41,503 bases of DNA from Candidatus Methylomirabilis sp. (GTDB lineage: Bacteria; DYJV01), in NCBI GenBank assembly GCA_020722945.1, contig DYJV01000016.1:1-41503 (forward strand), written 5' to 3'. The notes under the pieces were generated by a model. It saw only the letters and a program-made list of their open reading frames with translations. It searched no databases and was not told where the DNA came from. Of this stretch, positions 7,446 to 16,246 are shown one piece after another; positions within the stretch are counted from its first letter, which is position 1; every line of letters begins with the position of its first letter. The position numbers and the translations under genes are program-made.

Positions 7446-8323
7446 TGTATATTATATCTTTTATCTTTAAGTTTATATCTTATAGTAGCATATACCCTTT
7501 CTCAAAAAAATTAGCCGAAATTCTATTCATTATTTTCAAGAAGAGAACCAAAATCGCACTTTACAACATCAACAGAATATTCCCTGATATGCCTCAAGAA
7601 AAGAGAGAGGAGATTGTCAAAAACTCTTATGCAAATATTATTGCTAATTTCTTAGAGCTTATCAAAATCCAAAATTTCAGTGTAGAAGAGATTAATAAGG
7701 TAGTCAAATTACACAATATAGATGTTATTGAAAAAGCTCTTTCAAAAGGTAACGGCTGTATAGTTGTTTTTGGACATTTTGGGAACTGGGAATTATCTGT
7801 TACTTTCCCAATATTTCTAAAGGCGAATATGTTGGGGATAGGTAAAATTCAGAAACCTAAATTTTTAAACAACTTTATCTTTAAGCTAAGGACACACTTT
7901 GGGGTAAAGATATTAAACAAGAAAAATTCTACAATATCTATTTACAAAGCTTTAAAAAGAAACAGCATTGTAGGTTTACTTGTTGATCAGCGTTCAAGAG
8001 CCAAAAATTCAACTAAAATAAATTTTTTTGGAGAGGAGATATTTGCGTCAAAAGCACCTGCATACTTCGCACTAAGAAATAATTCACCGATAGTCCTGCT
8101 ATACTCTGAACGGGGTGAAGATGGAGTCCACAACTTTTATTTTGTTGAAGAGCTTGAAATAATTAGAGATTCTGATAATATTGAAGAGCTTATCACTTCA
8201 AATACCCAACTAATTAATGATAAACTTACAGAAATTATTTTGAAAAATCCTAATAATTGGTTTTGGCTTCATTCAAAATTTAAAAAAAGGAAGCAGCTTC
8301 TAAAAGAGTTATCCTCCAATTAG
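7445..8323 (+). CDS. Lipid A biosynthesis lauroyl/acyl transferase family (LpxL/HtrB-like)
   Basis: The 292-residue protein has an N-terminal hydrophobic segment that anchors it to the inner membrane. The acyltransferase catalytic motif His111-x4-Glu116 lies in GHFGNWELS, and further family segments (LVDQRS, FFGEEIFASKAPA) follow. These enzymes add a secondary acyl chain to the lipid A precursor on the cytoplasmic face. The closely related mannoside acyltransferases share the fold, so the exact acceptor is not proven. It is coupled to the upstream Trm112-like gene by a one-base overlap. It converges on htpG with only 23 bases between the stop codons. Confidence 0.87.
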   Translation: MYIISFIFKFISYSSIYPFSKKLAEILFIIFKKRTKIALYNINRIFPDMPQEKREEIVKNSYANIIANFLELIKIQNFSVEEINKVVKLHNIDVIEKALSKGNGCIVVFGHFGNWELSVTFPIFLKANMLGIGKIQKPKFLNNFIFKLRTHFGVKILNKKNSTISIYKALKRNSIVGLLVDQRSRAKNSTKINFFGEEIFASKAPAYFALRNNSPIVLLYSERGEDGVHNFYFVEELEIIRDSDNIEELITSNTQLINDKLTEIILKNPNNWFWLHSKFKKRKQLLKELSSN

Positions 8324-8346
8324 AAACTGCAACCTCTCAAATATCT

Positions 8347-10227
8347 TTATTTTAGATTATCAACCATTATATCTATCACTCTATTTACAAAGTCATTACC
8401 ATTTTCAGGCTTTGATCCTTCAAGTATCAACGCATGCTCAAAGAGTAATTGTGTAAAATCATCAAGTTTCTTGTCAGATTTGTCGTTTTTGTAAAGCTGG
8501 TTTAACTTCTCTATCAATTTATGATTCGGATTTATTTCAAGAGTTCTTTTGATTTCTGGAGTTTTCTGACCCATAGCTTCAAATAACTTTGCCATTTGAG
8601 GATCAATATCGTGCTCCCTTGTAACAAGACAACATGGAGAATTTGTCAATCTTCCTGAAAAACGGACATCTTCAACTTTACCTTGAAGTTTATCTTTCAT
8701 AAAATCTATAAAATCTTTGAAATCTTTCTCTTTCTCTTTATCTTTATTTTTTTCTATATCTATTTCACCTTTTGTAGCAGATTTGAATTTTTTACCTTTA
8801 TACTCCATCATTCCACTCATAATAAAATCATCTATCTCATCTGTAAAGAAGAGAATTTCAAAGTTTTTACCTTTGAATGCTTCAAGGTATGGTGAATTTT
8901 CAAGGTCTTTCCTTTTAGAACCTGAAATATAGTAGATCTCATTCTGATCAGCTTTCATATTTTTTATATAATCATCAAGAGTTGTAAACTTACCCGATTC
9001 TGTCTCTGTTGACTCAAAAAGAAGTATTGATGCAATATCCTCTTTATTTGCAAAATCAATATGGATCCCCTCTTTTAATATCTTTCCAAACTCCAGATAA
9101 AACTCTAAATATTTATCATACTCACTCTTTTTCATATTTTTGAGTGTATCGAGTATTTTGGAGACCAAACTTTTTTTGATCGTCTCAACTTTTTTGTTAC
9201 TCTGCAATATCTCCCTCGATACATTCAGAGGTAGATCTGAACTCTCAACTACTCCTTTTACAAATCTCAAATATGGTGGAAGAAGCTCCTCGCAGTTCTC
9301 CATAATCTGAACTCTTTTTACATAAAGCATAGGTCCAATTTTCTGATGATTATGAAATATTCCAAATGGGACTTTTTTGGGTATAAAAAGTAGTGCTGTG
9401 AACTCTGTAAGCCCTTCAACATTATAATGTATTATTTCAAGCGGGTCATTATAATCGTGTGATATATGTTTGTAAAATTCACAATACTCTGTCTGCTTAA
9501 TCTCATTTTTACTTCTCAGCCATAAAGCTTTCTGAGAATTTAAGGTTTCCTCCTCCTTTATCTTCTCACCCTTAACAACAGTGGACTCCTTTTCAACATC
9601 AATAACAATAGGAAACTCTATAAAATCTGAATATTTTTTTATTAATGTTCTTATCTCCCACTCTTCAAGATAATCAAGTGCATCATCTTTTAGGTGAAGG
9701 ATAACATCTGTCCCTCTTCCACTCTTCTCTGTATCAGTTACAGTATAAAAACCATCAGCTTTAGATTCCCAGATAACAGCACTGCTATCTTTACCTGCTC
9801 TTTTGGTAACAACAGTCACTTTATCAGCAACCATAAATGAAGAGTAAAACCCAACTCCAAACTGCCCTATAAGCTCAGCCTCAGATTCTATATTTTTCTC
9901 TTTTAGATATTTTAAGAACTCTTTTGTGTTTGAATGTGCAATTGTCCCTAAATTTTTAATAACCTCTTCCTTAGACATACCCAAACCATTATCTGAAATT
10001 TTTACAGTTTTTGAATTTTTATCAAGATATATTTTTATCTTGAAATTAGAGTCAGATTCAAGAATATCTTCATTTGACAAAGATTCAAGCCTTAATTTTT
10101 CGATAGCATCAGAAGCATTTGATACAAGTTCTCTCAAAAAAATCTCCTTGTGAGAGTAGAGTGAATGGATCATTAGGTCAAGTATTTGATTTACTTCTGT
10201 TTTAAATTCAAATTTATTTTCGCTCAT
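8347..10227 (-). CDS. htpG: Chaperone protein HtpG (bacterial Hsp90)
   Basis: The 626-residue protein is of normal HtpG length. Its N-terminal GHKL ATPase domain shows Asn37 in the LVSNASDAIEKLR helix, the DNGLGM magnesium-binding loop, and the GQFGVGFYS lid. The middle domain (about 235-490) and the dimerization domain follow. There is no MEEVD tail, as expected for bacteria. It helps fold client proteins in the cytosol. A GGGGGAAG ribosome-binding site lies eight bases before the ATG. I find no CIRCE element or clear sigma32 promoter upstream. A 25-base palindrome sits 70-96 bases upstream and may be an operator or the terminator of the bactofilin gene. Confidence 0.97.
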   Translation of the reverse strand: MSENKFEFKTEVNQILDLMIHSLYSHKEIFLRELVSNASDAIEKLRLESLSNEDILESDSNFKIKIYLDKNSKTVKISDNGLGMSKEEVIKNLGTIAHSNTKEFLKYLKEKNIESEAELIGQFGVGFYSSFMVADKVTVVTKRAGKDSSAVIWESKADGFYTVTDTEKSGRGTDVILHLKDDALDYLEEWEIRTLIKKYSDFIEFPIVIDVEKESTVVKGEKIKEEETLNSQKALWLRSKNEIKQTEYCEFYKHISHDYNDPLEIIHYNVEGLTEFTALLFIPKKVPFGIFHNHQKIGPMLYVKRVQIMENCEELLPPYLRFVKGVVESSDLPLNVSREILQSNKKVETIKKSLVSKILDTLKNMKKSEYDKYLEFYLEFGKILKEGIHIDFANKEDIASILLFESTETESGKFTTLDDYIKNMKADQNEIYYISGSKRKDLENSPYLEAFKGKNFEILFFTDEIDDFIMSGMMEYKGKKFKSATKGEIDIEKNKDKEKEKDFKDFIDFMKDKLQGKVEDVRFSGRLTNSPCCLVTREHDIDPQMAKLFEAMGQKTPEIKRTLEINPNHKLIEKLNQLYKNDKSDKKLDDFTQLLFEHALILEGSKPENGNDFVNRVIDIMVDNLK

Positions 10228-10298
10228 AGAGCTTCCCCCTTTTTAATTTATTTGAATTAATAGTTTTTTAAGGTTAAAATAGAATAAAATAAGCCAAA

Positions 10299-10323
10299 AA
10301 CTTAATACGATCGTAATTAAGTT
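10299..10323. repeat. 25-base near-perfect palindrome between bactofilin gene and htpG
   Basis: Arms AACTTAAT and ATTAAGTT flank ACGATCGT, with one extra base off-centre. On the minus strand a T5 run follows, so it can act as terminator for the bactofilin gene. Its position upstream of htpG also allows an operator role. Confidence 0.5.
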
Positions 10324-10358
10324 CTGACTTATTTAATTTAGGATTAGTTTGAAATAAA

Positions 10359-10772
10359 TCAATTGAATTTTTTTAAAATTTTTGGAGATTCAGCATCAGT
10401 AAAAGCTTCTTCATCTTCAGATTTGGAAATCGAGCCTTTCAACATAGAGCATTCACCATCAAATAGAGCCCCAATCTGAATAAAAAGCTCATTTGTAAAT
10501 ATTTTGCCGATAATTTTACCAGGTGTAAAATTTTCTAATTTGTCACATTTGACAATACCCTCTATTCTACCTTTGTTTATAAGGTTTTTAACCTCTATCT
10601 TACCTCTTATTTCAGATTTCTCTCCAACCATAAGGGTCCCTTCACTTGAATATATCTCCCCTGTAAATTTGCAATCAAGATTAGCTGTCCCTTTGAATAT
10701 AAACTTCCCCTCAAAATTGACATCCTCTGATAAGAAAGCTTTTATCCCCTTATCGTCATCTTTTTTGAACAT
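10359..10772 (-). CDS. Bactofilin family protein
   Basis: The 137-residue protein has a central run of short repeating beta segments with regularly spaced Gly and hydrophobic residues (FEGKFIFKG, GEIYSSEGTLMVG, GKIEVKNLINKG). This is the right-handed beta-helix of bactofilins, flanked by polar tails. Bactofilins polymerize without nucleotide at the membrane and position cell-wall enzymes or shape determinants. It lies 27 bases after the LpoA-like gene with a strong AGGAGG ribosome-binding site, so it probably ends that operon. Co-occurrence with a peptidoglycan-synthase-activator-like gene fits a cell-shape function. The specific role is unknown. Confidence 0.9.
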   Translation of the reverse strand: MFKKDDDKGIKAFLSEDVNFEGKFIFKGTANLDCKFTGEIYSSEGTLMVGEKSEIRGKIEVKNLINKGRIEGIVKCDKLENFTPGKIIGKIFTNELFIQIGALFDGECSMLKGSISKSEDEEAFTDAESPKILKKFN

Positions 10773-10799
10773 TTGAAACCTCCTATATTAGTAAATACA

Positions 10800-12347
10800 T
10801 TAATGTATCCTTACTATCTCATTATTCTCAACTTTAAATTTTTTAAATATTTTATGAGATTCTCCCTTGCTATCAAAATATGTATCACCTGTCAAAAGAA
10901 AAAATTTACTATTTTCAAAAGAGCTCTTTATTTTGACATTGCTGCTCATATCAATTTTGAAAGCAAGATTAATAGTATCATAAAAGAGTGTATTCAAGAA
11001 ATCTGGAACAGCATTAAAATATTTTTTGAGATAATTTTTAAAAGATAAAAAATCGGCATCATTTGATGAATAATCTATCAGATCTATAAAAAAAATATTT
11101 TTTCTAAATCTCGGCTCTAAATTTAGTATATCCTTTGAATTCCATAAATTAGTCCCAAAAATTTTGATATCCTTTAAATCGTAAAAAACTAACTGAGGAA
11201 TAATAAGGAGAGCTTTTTGAAGCTCGTCTGCAATAAGAACAGAATCAAGCTCCCTCTGTTTGATATACCTATTATCTTTTGAGCTTAATTTTTTGAGATT
11301 ACCAAGATCGATAATCTCATTTCTAAAATCAACTTCATTTTCGGAATAACCTATTGATATTTCTGGCTTAAATCCATTTTTCATAGCAATATATGTAAAT
11401 CTATTCCCAAAAGAGTTTTCAGGATAAAGGACTCCTGTATGTTGAGACTCACTCTTTATAAAATCACACAGTTGCGAAACTTGGTCAGGTATATTTAAAA
11501 AATGGTTAAATTTGAGATCGTATTCGATTTCTGAGGATGGATTCATCAAGAGAGTTATGATAGGTTTATTAAATCTCTTAGCACACATTACAATATTTTT
11601 TTCAAGTGAAGATTGGAGAGGACCTATAATAATATCCACCTCTTGACCTTTAAGTATACTTTCAAGTTGGCTGACAGAGTGCTCCTCCCCTAATGCAGTA
11701 TCAACAATAAAAAGATCAAGAGAATCACCCTTATTTCCAAAAAAATTTGAAGCAGTAAGAACTCCCTCCAAAGCTCTATCCCCAATATTTTTAAGATTCC
11801 CTGAGAAAGGGACAACTAATATTACTGATAATTTATTACTAAATCTCTGTAATCTTTCTTCTTTGTGCATAGGGGAAACATTTGAAAAATTATCAACTTT
11901 AATACTATCTCGATTATTTTTAGCTGTGGGGACACTTTTAAAAGAGGTGGGGTATTTATTTCTCATATAATTTAAGGTTTCATCATATATATTGAGTCCC
12001 TTAGCCTCATTGAGCAGAGATTCTATAAAACTATTATCACCCTCTAAAAATTTAAGGTATGACATCTTAGAGACAATATATACAAAATTCTTTGCAAATT
12101 TATCAAAATCAACATTATTATAATCTAATATTGTAACTCCATCTATTATCTTCTCTACATCTGCAAGTATAATTTTTTTCTGATCTGCTGAAGCATCATT
12201 GTATATAAATGAATAGTATCTGAGCTCACAAAATCTGTCAGCATTTGCTCTACATAGCTTTAGAAGAACAGAGTATGGGTTGTCGGCAAATAGAGAGTTT
12301 CCAAGAATAAAAAAAATAATGATTAGTAATATTGACTTTATTTTCAT
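10800..12347 (-). CDS. LpoA/periplasmic-binding-protein-like envelope protein
   Basis: The 515-residue protein has a signal peptide (1-21, ending LFADNP). A helical, TPR-like N-terminal part (about 25-150) follows, then a type I periplasmic binding fold (from about 170; the ILVVPFSGNLKNIGDRALEGV segment, IIGPLQSS, and HTGVLYPENSFG). This two-part build resembles LpoA, the activator of PBP1A in peptidoglycan synthesis. It also resembles ordinary amino-acid ABC receptors, but no ABC genes adjoin it. There is no lipobox cysteine at the signal end, unlike true LpoA lipoproteins. The ATG overlaps the upstream stop by one base. Its neighbour is a bactofilin, so I favour a cell-wall role over transport. 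Confidence 0.7.
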   Translation of the reverse strand: MKIKSILLIIIFFILGNSLFADNPYSVLLKLCRANADRFCELRYYSFIYNDASADQKKIILADVEKIIDGVTILDYNNVDFDKFAKNFVYIVSKMSYLKFLEGDNSFIESLLNEAKGLNIYDETLNYMRNKYPTSFKSVPTAKNNRDSIKVDNFSNVSPMHKEERLQRFSNKLSVILVVPFSGNLKNIGDRALEGVLTASNFFGNKGDSLDLFIVDTALGEEHSVSQLESILKGQEVDIIIGPLQSSLEKNIVMCAKRFNKPIITLLMNPSSEIEYDLKFNHFLNIPDQVSQLCDFIKSESQHTGVLYPENSFGNRFTYIAMKNGFKPEISIGYSENEVDFRNEIIDLGNLKKLSSKDNRYIKQRELDSVLIADELQKALLIIPQLVFYDLKDIKIFGTNLWNSKDILNLEPRFRKNIFFIDLIDYSSNDADFLSFKNYLKKYFNAVPDFLNTLFYDTINLAFKIDMSSNVKIKSSFENSKFFLLTGDTYFDSKGESHKIFKKFKVENNEIVRIH

Positions 12348-12922
12348 TAATAAACTCTTTTTGAAGTTTTAATTATCTCTTCAAGGTATTTCTTTATATC
12401 ACTACTCATTTTCTCAGATTTTATAAAAACAGAGGCTTCATTATTGTATTTGAGGGCACTCTGAGTAATATTGTGAGAACCTAAAAACAGAATATCATTA
12501 TCTATCAAAATAATTTTCTGGTGTGACCTTTGCTCCAAAGAATCAAAATATATCTTTAGGTTGCTATATTTTTTGAGTAGTGTGCTTTGAAATATCTTTT
12601 CTGTAACAACATTGCACGATTTACTATCATCATCAGAATCTTTTTCCAAAATAATAGTTACATTAACACCTTTTTTTACAAGGTTTATAACTTGAGTTAA
12701 TATCTTACAAGGTATAGAGCTATATTTATCAGGATCACAACACCACATAAAAGAGCTGATAACTAAATCTTTTTTTGTATCTTTCAACTTTTTGAAGAGA
12801 TAACTCTCGTAATCTTCATTGAGAAGGAGCTTTAGTTCGGGGTCTTTGCTGAGGAGAGGCGAAGAGAGAAAGAGAGTGAAAAATAATATAGAAAATATAA
12901 AAAAATTGCTATTTATTCTCAT
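12347..12922 (-). CDS. Secreted phospholipase D-fold protein with one HKD motif
   Basis: From the ATG at 12920-12922 the product is 191 residues with a clear signal peptide (MRINSNFFIFSILFF..LLSKD). The frame is open upstream to 13039, but that stretch overlaps the preceding gene and would bury the signal peptide. A single H-x-K-x4-D motif is present (SHQKIILIDNDILFLGSHN). This fits the Nuc-type endonuclease/PLD subgroup, in which two monomers build one active site. The substrate could be nucleic acid or phospholipid; the sequence does not decide. The start lies 14 bases inside the upstream zinc-protein gene without a strong ribosome-binding site, which suggests translational coupling. Several extra cysteines (WCCDPD and two more) could form disulfides outside the cytoplasm. 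Confidence 0.8.
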   Translation of the reverse strand: MRINSNFFIFSILFFTLFLSSPLLSKDPELKLLLNEDYESYLFKKLKDTKKDLVISSFMWCCDPDKYSSIPCKILTQVINLVKKGVNVTIILEKDSDDDSKSCNVVTEKIFQSTLLKKYSNLKIYFDSLEQRSHQKIILIDNDILFLGSHNITQSALKYNNEASVFIKSEKMSSDIKKYLEEIIKTSKRVY

Positions 12923-13145
12923 CAATATATTTTTGGGCACAATCACTGCTACAGAAAACTTTATTATCAATTTTGATAAGTTGAGATTCTGGAACATATA
13001 CATTACATTTATCACAAGGAAACATTTTTTGACCAGCATCTAAGTGGAGATGTTCTTTATTTTGAGAAGATTTTGTAAAGAAAAAATTTTTAAATAATCT
13101 GTATATCAGATACAAGATAAATGAGATAACAATTACTCTAAACAT
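12909..13145 (-). CDS. Small membrane-anchored zinc-ribbon protein (PP0621-like)
   Basis: The 78-residue protein has one N-terminal membrane helix (about 2-18) and a basic linker. A C-terminal four-cysteine module (FPCDKC ... VFCSSDC) resembles TRASH/PP0621-type metal-binding motifs. The conserved MFPCDKCNVYVPESQ pattern is typical of this family, whose function is unknown. It starts inside the last codons of the siroheme decarboxylase-like gene (8-base overlap) and overlaps the next gene, so it belongs to the same operon. Confidence 0.8.
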   Translation of the reverse strand: MFRVIVISFILYLIYRLFKNFFFTKSSQNKEHLHLDAGQKMFPCDKCNVYVPESQLIKIDNKVFCSSDCAQKYIDENK

Positions 13146-13587
13146 TTAGGTCTACTTTTACCTTAAACATTTTTTTAGATGGTAGATTCACTATCTCCTT
13201 AACCCCTGTCCTTTCACTTATTGAATTGAGCGTATCCTCTATAAACTGATCACTTTTACCAATAAAGGTAAACCAGATATTGTAATAATCATTCCTGAGA
13301 TAGTTGTGAGTGACTCCTGGATAGCTGTTTAACTCAGATACAAAAGAACTTATCAAATCATCTCTTACCCTCGCGGCACAAAGAGTGCTTGAATAACCTA
13401 ATTTTTTTGAGTCAAATGTAGCTCCTAATCTTCTTATTATACCTAAATTAGTAAGCTTTAGGACAAGGTCAAACGCATCTGCTTCAGAGATGTTTAGCTT
13501 TGCTCCAATATCTTTGTAGGGTCTTTGGAGTATTGGGAAATCTGTTTGTATGATGTTAAGGAGTGCTTTTTCGATATCAGACAACAT
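13138..13587 (-). CDS. Siroheme decarboxylase-like protein (AhbA/AhbB, NirD/L/G/H family)
   Basis: The 149-residue protein has an Lrp/AsnC-type winged helix (about 1-60) followed by a ferredoxin-like effector domain. The segments IIRRLGATFDSKKLGY and GVTHNYLRNDYYNIWFTF are characteristic of siroheme decarboxylases rather than amino-acid-responsive Lrp regulators. These enzymes convert siroheme to didecarboxysiroheme, on the way to heme b (Ahb route) or heme d1. Ahb and Nir enzymes usually pair two such subunits; only one is seen here. I chose the ATG at 13587 over an in-frame TTG at 13599. It overlaps the upstream small gene by 11 bases. A heme-precursor role would fit the heme-rich cytochromes in this window. 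Confidence 0.8.
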   Translation of the reverse strand: MLSDIEKALLNIIQTDFPILQRPYKDIGAKLNISEADAFDLVLKLTNLGIIRRLGATFDSKKLGYSSTLCAARVRDDLISSFVSELNSYPGVTHNYLRNDYYNIWFTFIGKSDQFIEDTLNSISERTGVKEIVNLPSKKMFKVKVDLNV

Positions 13588-13807
13588 TTTTCTTCTCAAT
13601 GTCTTTAAATCTTAGGTAAAATTCCTCTAAAAGTAAAATTATATTGTAATCAGTATCATTTATTAAAGATAACTCCTTTATGCTAACAAAGAAGCTCTCA
13701 ATATCAACTTCATCAGATTGTAAAAAATCTGATATTTTATCCTTTATTTCTTGATTTTCAAGATTATTTAGAAGAGATTCTAACTCTTTTCTGTTTATGA
13801 TATCCAT
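13577..13807 (-). CDS. Small protein of unknown function
   Basis: The 76-residue acidic, helix-rich protein (MDIINRKELESLLNNLENQ...) has no cysteine, no membrane segment and no motif I recognise. It is the first gene of the minus-strand run that continues with the siroheme decarboxylase-like gene, which it overlaps by 11 bases. The overlap and open frame make it a likely real gene. The ribosome-binding site is weak (AAAAGAT), and a clear promoter cannot be chosen among the AT-rich matches upstream. Confidence 0.6.
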   Translation of the reverse strand: MDIINRKELESLLNNLENQEIKDKISDFLQSDEVDIESFFVSIKELSLINDTDYNIILLLEEFYLRFKDIEKKNVV

Positions 13808-14206
13808 ATCTTTTAATACAATATAATTATATTTATGTCGATAAAAATCTTAACAATTTTATTGGATAAAAATAATTTAATGGGCAAGAATAGTGGGATA
13901 ATTTGCAACTATTTATAAAATTGACTCTTTTTCTATTTAGATTTGAAAATTTTGAAATATTTTAGATAGTTTGAAGGATTAGAATTTAAATTATATGGGA
14001 GTATTATTTAGTTTGTGTCATTTTTATTTTAACCATATTTTTTAGTCAAAATAAAATAATTCATCAATTTACAATCCATCATTCATAATTCAAAATTTTT
14101 ATAAAATAGGTTCTGGTATCCCCATATCTATACTCTTTGCAAATTTGGAGATTAAAATTGTATTGTGAATATCTTTTAAGATTAAAGGATAAAAGTTTAA
14201 GAAAGG
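13808..14206. other. AT-rich intergenic region
   Basis: Nothing coding is seen on either strand. The stretch 14050-14110 contains AATTCA/ATTCAT-type low-complexity sequence resembling other spacers of this window (for example 230-245 and 41485-41503). Confidence 0.6.
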
Positions 14207-14243
14207 GGGACCGACCAAAAATTAAAGAATCTTGATCAGTCCC
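14207..14243 (-). terminator. Terminator of the ABC transporter/CoA ligase operon
   Basis: A 12-base stem (14207-14218 with 14232-14243, three G-U pairs) with a 13-base loop begins a few bases past the stop of the CBS-ACT gene. A short CCCTTTCTT tail follows on the minus strand. Confidence 0.65.
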
Positions 14244-14249
14244 TAAATA

Positions 14250-14915
14250 TTATACAAATCTTGTTTTTTCAAGAAAACTTAAAACATTAAACCCTGTCTC
14301 TTTTAGCATATCAACTACTTTTTTAACATTATCACCGGGGGTAACTCTTACTATTAGATGATTTTTATGTAGATATTGGGGTAATTTCATTACTGAGAGC
14401 ATCCTAACCTCAACACCATTATCAATAAGTATCTGAGTTATTTTAGAAACAGCTTGATTAGTCTGAAAAGTTTCTAACTCAACAGTAAATCTTCCAACTT
14501 CTGAATCAAGACCATTCATCTGAACCATCACATTAAATAGATCATTTGAAGAAACATAGCCAACTAATTTCTTGTCATCTACAACAGGCAATCCACCAAT
14601 TTGGTGTTTATGCATTGTAAAAGCTGCTGCTTCAAACGAGAAATCAGAGGGGATAGTAATGATATTTTTGTGCATTACATCCTTTACAGTCATCTTGGAT
14701 AATAGATAATTAAGCTCATAAATACTAAGTGTAGTAGCTTTGGAGGGGGTTGCTTCTTTTAACCCTTTTCTTGAAACTATCCCTGATAGTTTACCATTGT
14801 CAACTATTGGTAATCTCTTGATATTATTCTCTTTCATGATTTTCAGAGCATCATAGATAGATGTGCTGCTCGGAACAGCAATAATATTTGTTTTCATAAA
14901 ATCTTTTACTCTCAT
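14250..14915 (-). CDS. CBS-CBS-ACT domain protein (AcuB-like)
   Basis: The 221-residue protein has two CBS domains (about 1-60 and 75-135; VKDFMKTNIIAVPSSTS and VKDVMHKNIITIPSDFS repeats) and a C-terminal ACT-like domain (about 140-215). CBS pairs bind adenine nucleotides and ACT domains bind small ligands, so this is probably a regulatory sensor. AcuB of Bacillus, linked to acetoin/acetyl-CoA metabolism, has the same order of domains. It is the last gene of the Liv/CoA-ligase operon, 26 bases after the PaaK-like ligase, with an AGGTGAAGAG ribosome-binding site. A plausible role is adjusting ligase or transporter activity to energy charge; this is inference. Confidence 0.85.
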   Translation of the reverse strand: MRVKDFMKTNIIAVPSSTSIYDALKIMKENNIKRLPIVDNGKLSGIVSRKGLKEATPSKATTLSIYELNYLLSKMTVKDVMHKNIITIPSDFSFEAAAFTMHKHQIGGLPVVDDKKLVGYVSSNDLFNVMVQMNGLDSEVGRFTVELETFQTNQAVSKITQILIDNGVEVRMLSVMKLPQYLHKNHLIVRVTPGDNVKKVVDMLKETGFNVLSFLEKTRFV

Positions 14916-14941
14916 CTCTTCACCTCTTTATAGTTTTGTTA

Positions 14942-16216
14942 TTAATCCCACTTTCTTTTGTCTTCAATCAACTTATCTGTTTCTTGAATATAACCATCTT
15001 CAACAAACTTTACTTCACCCTTTAATTTAAAAATATCTTTCATTGCTGATGAAATTTTATCTTTATAAGTCTCGGTGAGAGGGATATCTTTCTGCATTTC
15101 TGCATAAAAAATGAGATTATCGTAATCATTCTCTCTGGTCACAATAACTTTACCTTTTTGAATATAGTCAAATCTATCAACAATTTCCTTTACTTGACTC
15201 GGGTGGATAAACATTCCCCTAACTTTAGTAACCATATCAACTCTGCCAACTATCTTCTCTATTCTGAAAGATGTTCTTCCACAGCTACAAACCTTATCTG
15301 AATGTATTATCAAATCTCCTGTACCAAGTCTTATAAGGGGGTAAGTTTTGTTGTTAAGTGTGGAAACAACAAGCTCACCCGGCTCACCCGGCAAACAGTT
15401 TTTACCTGTATCAGGATTGATAACTTCAACAAGTCTATTTTCGGAGAAATGTATCCCTGCTTTATAGTTGCACTCATATCCTATCCCACCAATGTCAGCA
15501 GTAGCAAAGAATTGCCTTACCATAATATTGTATGTCTCTTCAAACTCTTTTCTTGTTGTATTGGGGAGCATTTCACCAGCAAGTGCAGCAACCTGAAGAT
15601 TAAAATCTTTGTTCCAGTTGTAACCCATCTGTTCTGCTTTTTTAATAAGCATATGAAGGAAAGAAGGTGTCCCTACATAACCTGAAACTTGAAGATTTTT
15701 CATTGTTTGTATCTGAATTTCAGTATTCCCAACTCCAGTAGGAATCATTGTGCATCCTAAATTTTTAAGAGCTTCATCACAAAAAATTCCAGCAGGTGTA
15801 AGATGATAACTAAAAGTATTCACAACTCTATCACCCTTTTGAAATCCGATATTAGTAAATACCTCCTGCAAATTCCAATAATCAAAAGTTTCACCTTCAG
15901 GATCGTATATTGGACCTGGAGAAACATATATTCTGTTTAGTTTTGCGGAGTTAGCAACCATCCCCCCAAAAGGTGGATTTGACTTATGTATCTCAACAAT
16001 TTGAGATTTCTTTGTTTTAGGGATATTTAAAATATCGTCATAACTCTTTATATCTTTAATATTGAAATCTTTCCCAAAAAGAGTTTTATAATATTCACAA
16101 TTTTTGTAGGCAAAATTCAAATCTTCTAAAAATAACTTAAATTGCTTGTCCATCCTCGATTGAGTTGATTGACATTCAATATCTTTATTATAATATTTGA
16201 TCCTTGTTTCTCCCAT
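14942..16216 (-). CDS. Phenylacetate-CoA ligase-like AMP-forming enzyme (PaaK family)
   Basis: The 424-residue protein is close to the 430-440 of PaaK enzymes. It shows family segments such as YKTLFG near the N-terminus, GYVGTPSFL, RLGTGDL and KVRGMFIHPSQV (C-terminal swivel domain). A zinc-ribbon-like CSCGR is also present. The reaction is adenylation of a carboxylate and transfer to CoA. PaaK acts on phenylacetate, but this subfamily includes enzymes with other aryl or short-chain acids, so the substrate is open. An AGGAGG site precedes the ATG. It is embedded in an ABC transporter operon that also encodes a long acyl-CoA synthetase. The usual phenylacetate degradation genes are absent nearby. 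Confidence 0.82.
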   Translation of the reverse strand: MGETRIKYYNKDIECQSTQSRMDKQFKLFLEDLNFAYKNCEYYKTLFGKDFNIKDIKSYDDILNIPKTKKSQIVEIHKSNPPFGGMVANSAKLNRIYVSPGPIYDPEGETFDYWNLQEVFTNIGFQKGDRVVNTFSYHLTPAGIFCDEALKNLGCTMIPTGVGNTEIQIQTMKNLQVSGYVGTPSFLHMLIKKAEQMGYNWNKDFNLQVAALAGEMLPNTTRKEFEETYNIMVRQFFATADIGGIGYECNYKAGIHFSENRLVEVINPDTGKNCLPGEPGELVVSTLNNKTYPLIRLGTGDLIIHSDKVCSCGRTSFRIEKIVGRVDMVTKVRGMFIHPSQVKEIVDRFDYIQKGKVIVTRENDYDNLIFYAEMQKDIPLTETYKDKISSAMKDIFKLKGEVKFVEDGYIQETDKLIEDKRKWD

Positions 16217-16246
16217 ATCCTCCTCCTATTTACTAACTTTGGTTGC

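Noticed and set aside
10228-10358. Heat-shock CIRCE element or sigma32 promoter for htpG
   Set aside because: No TTAGCACTC-type inverted repeat and no clear sigma32 boxes; the palindrome present has a different sequence.
12923-13039. N-terminal extension of the PLD-fold protein to 13039
   Set aside because: It overlaps the coding sequence of the small zinc protein almost entirely and would place a signal peptide in the middle of the chain.
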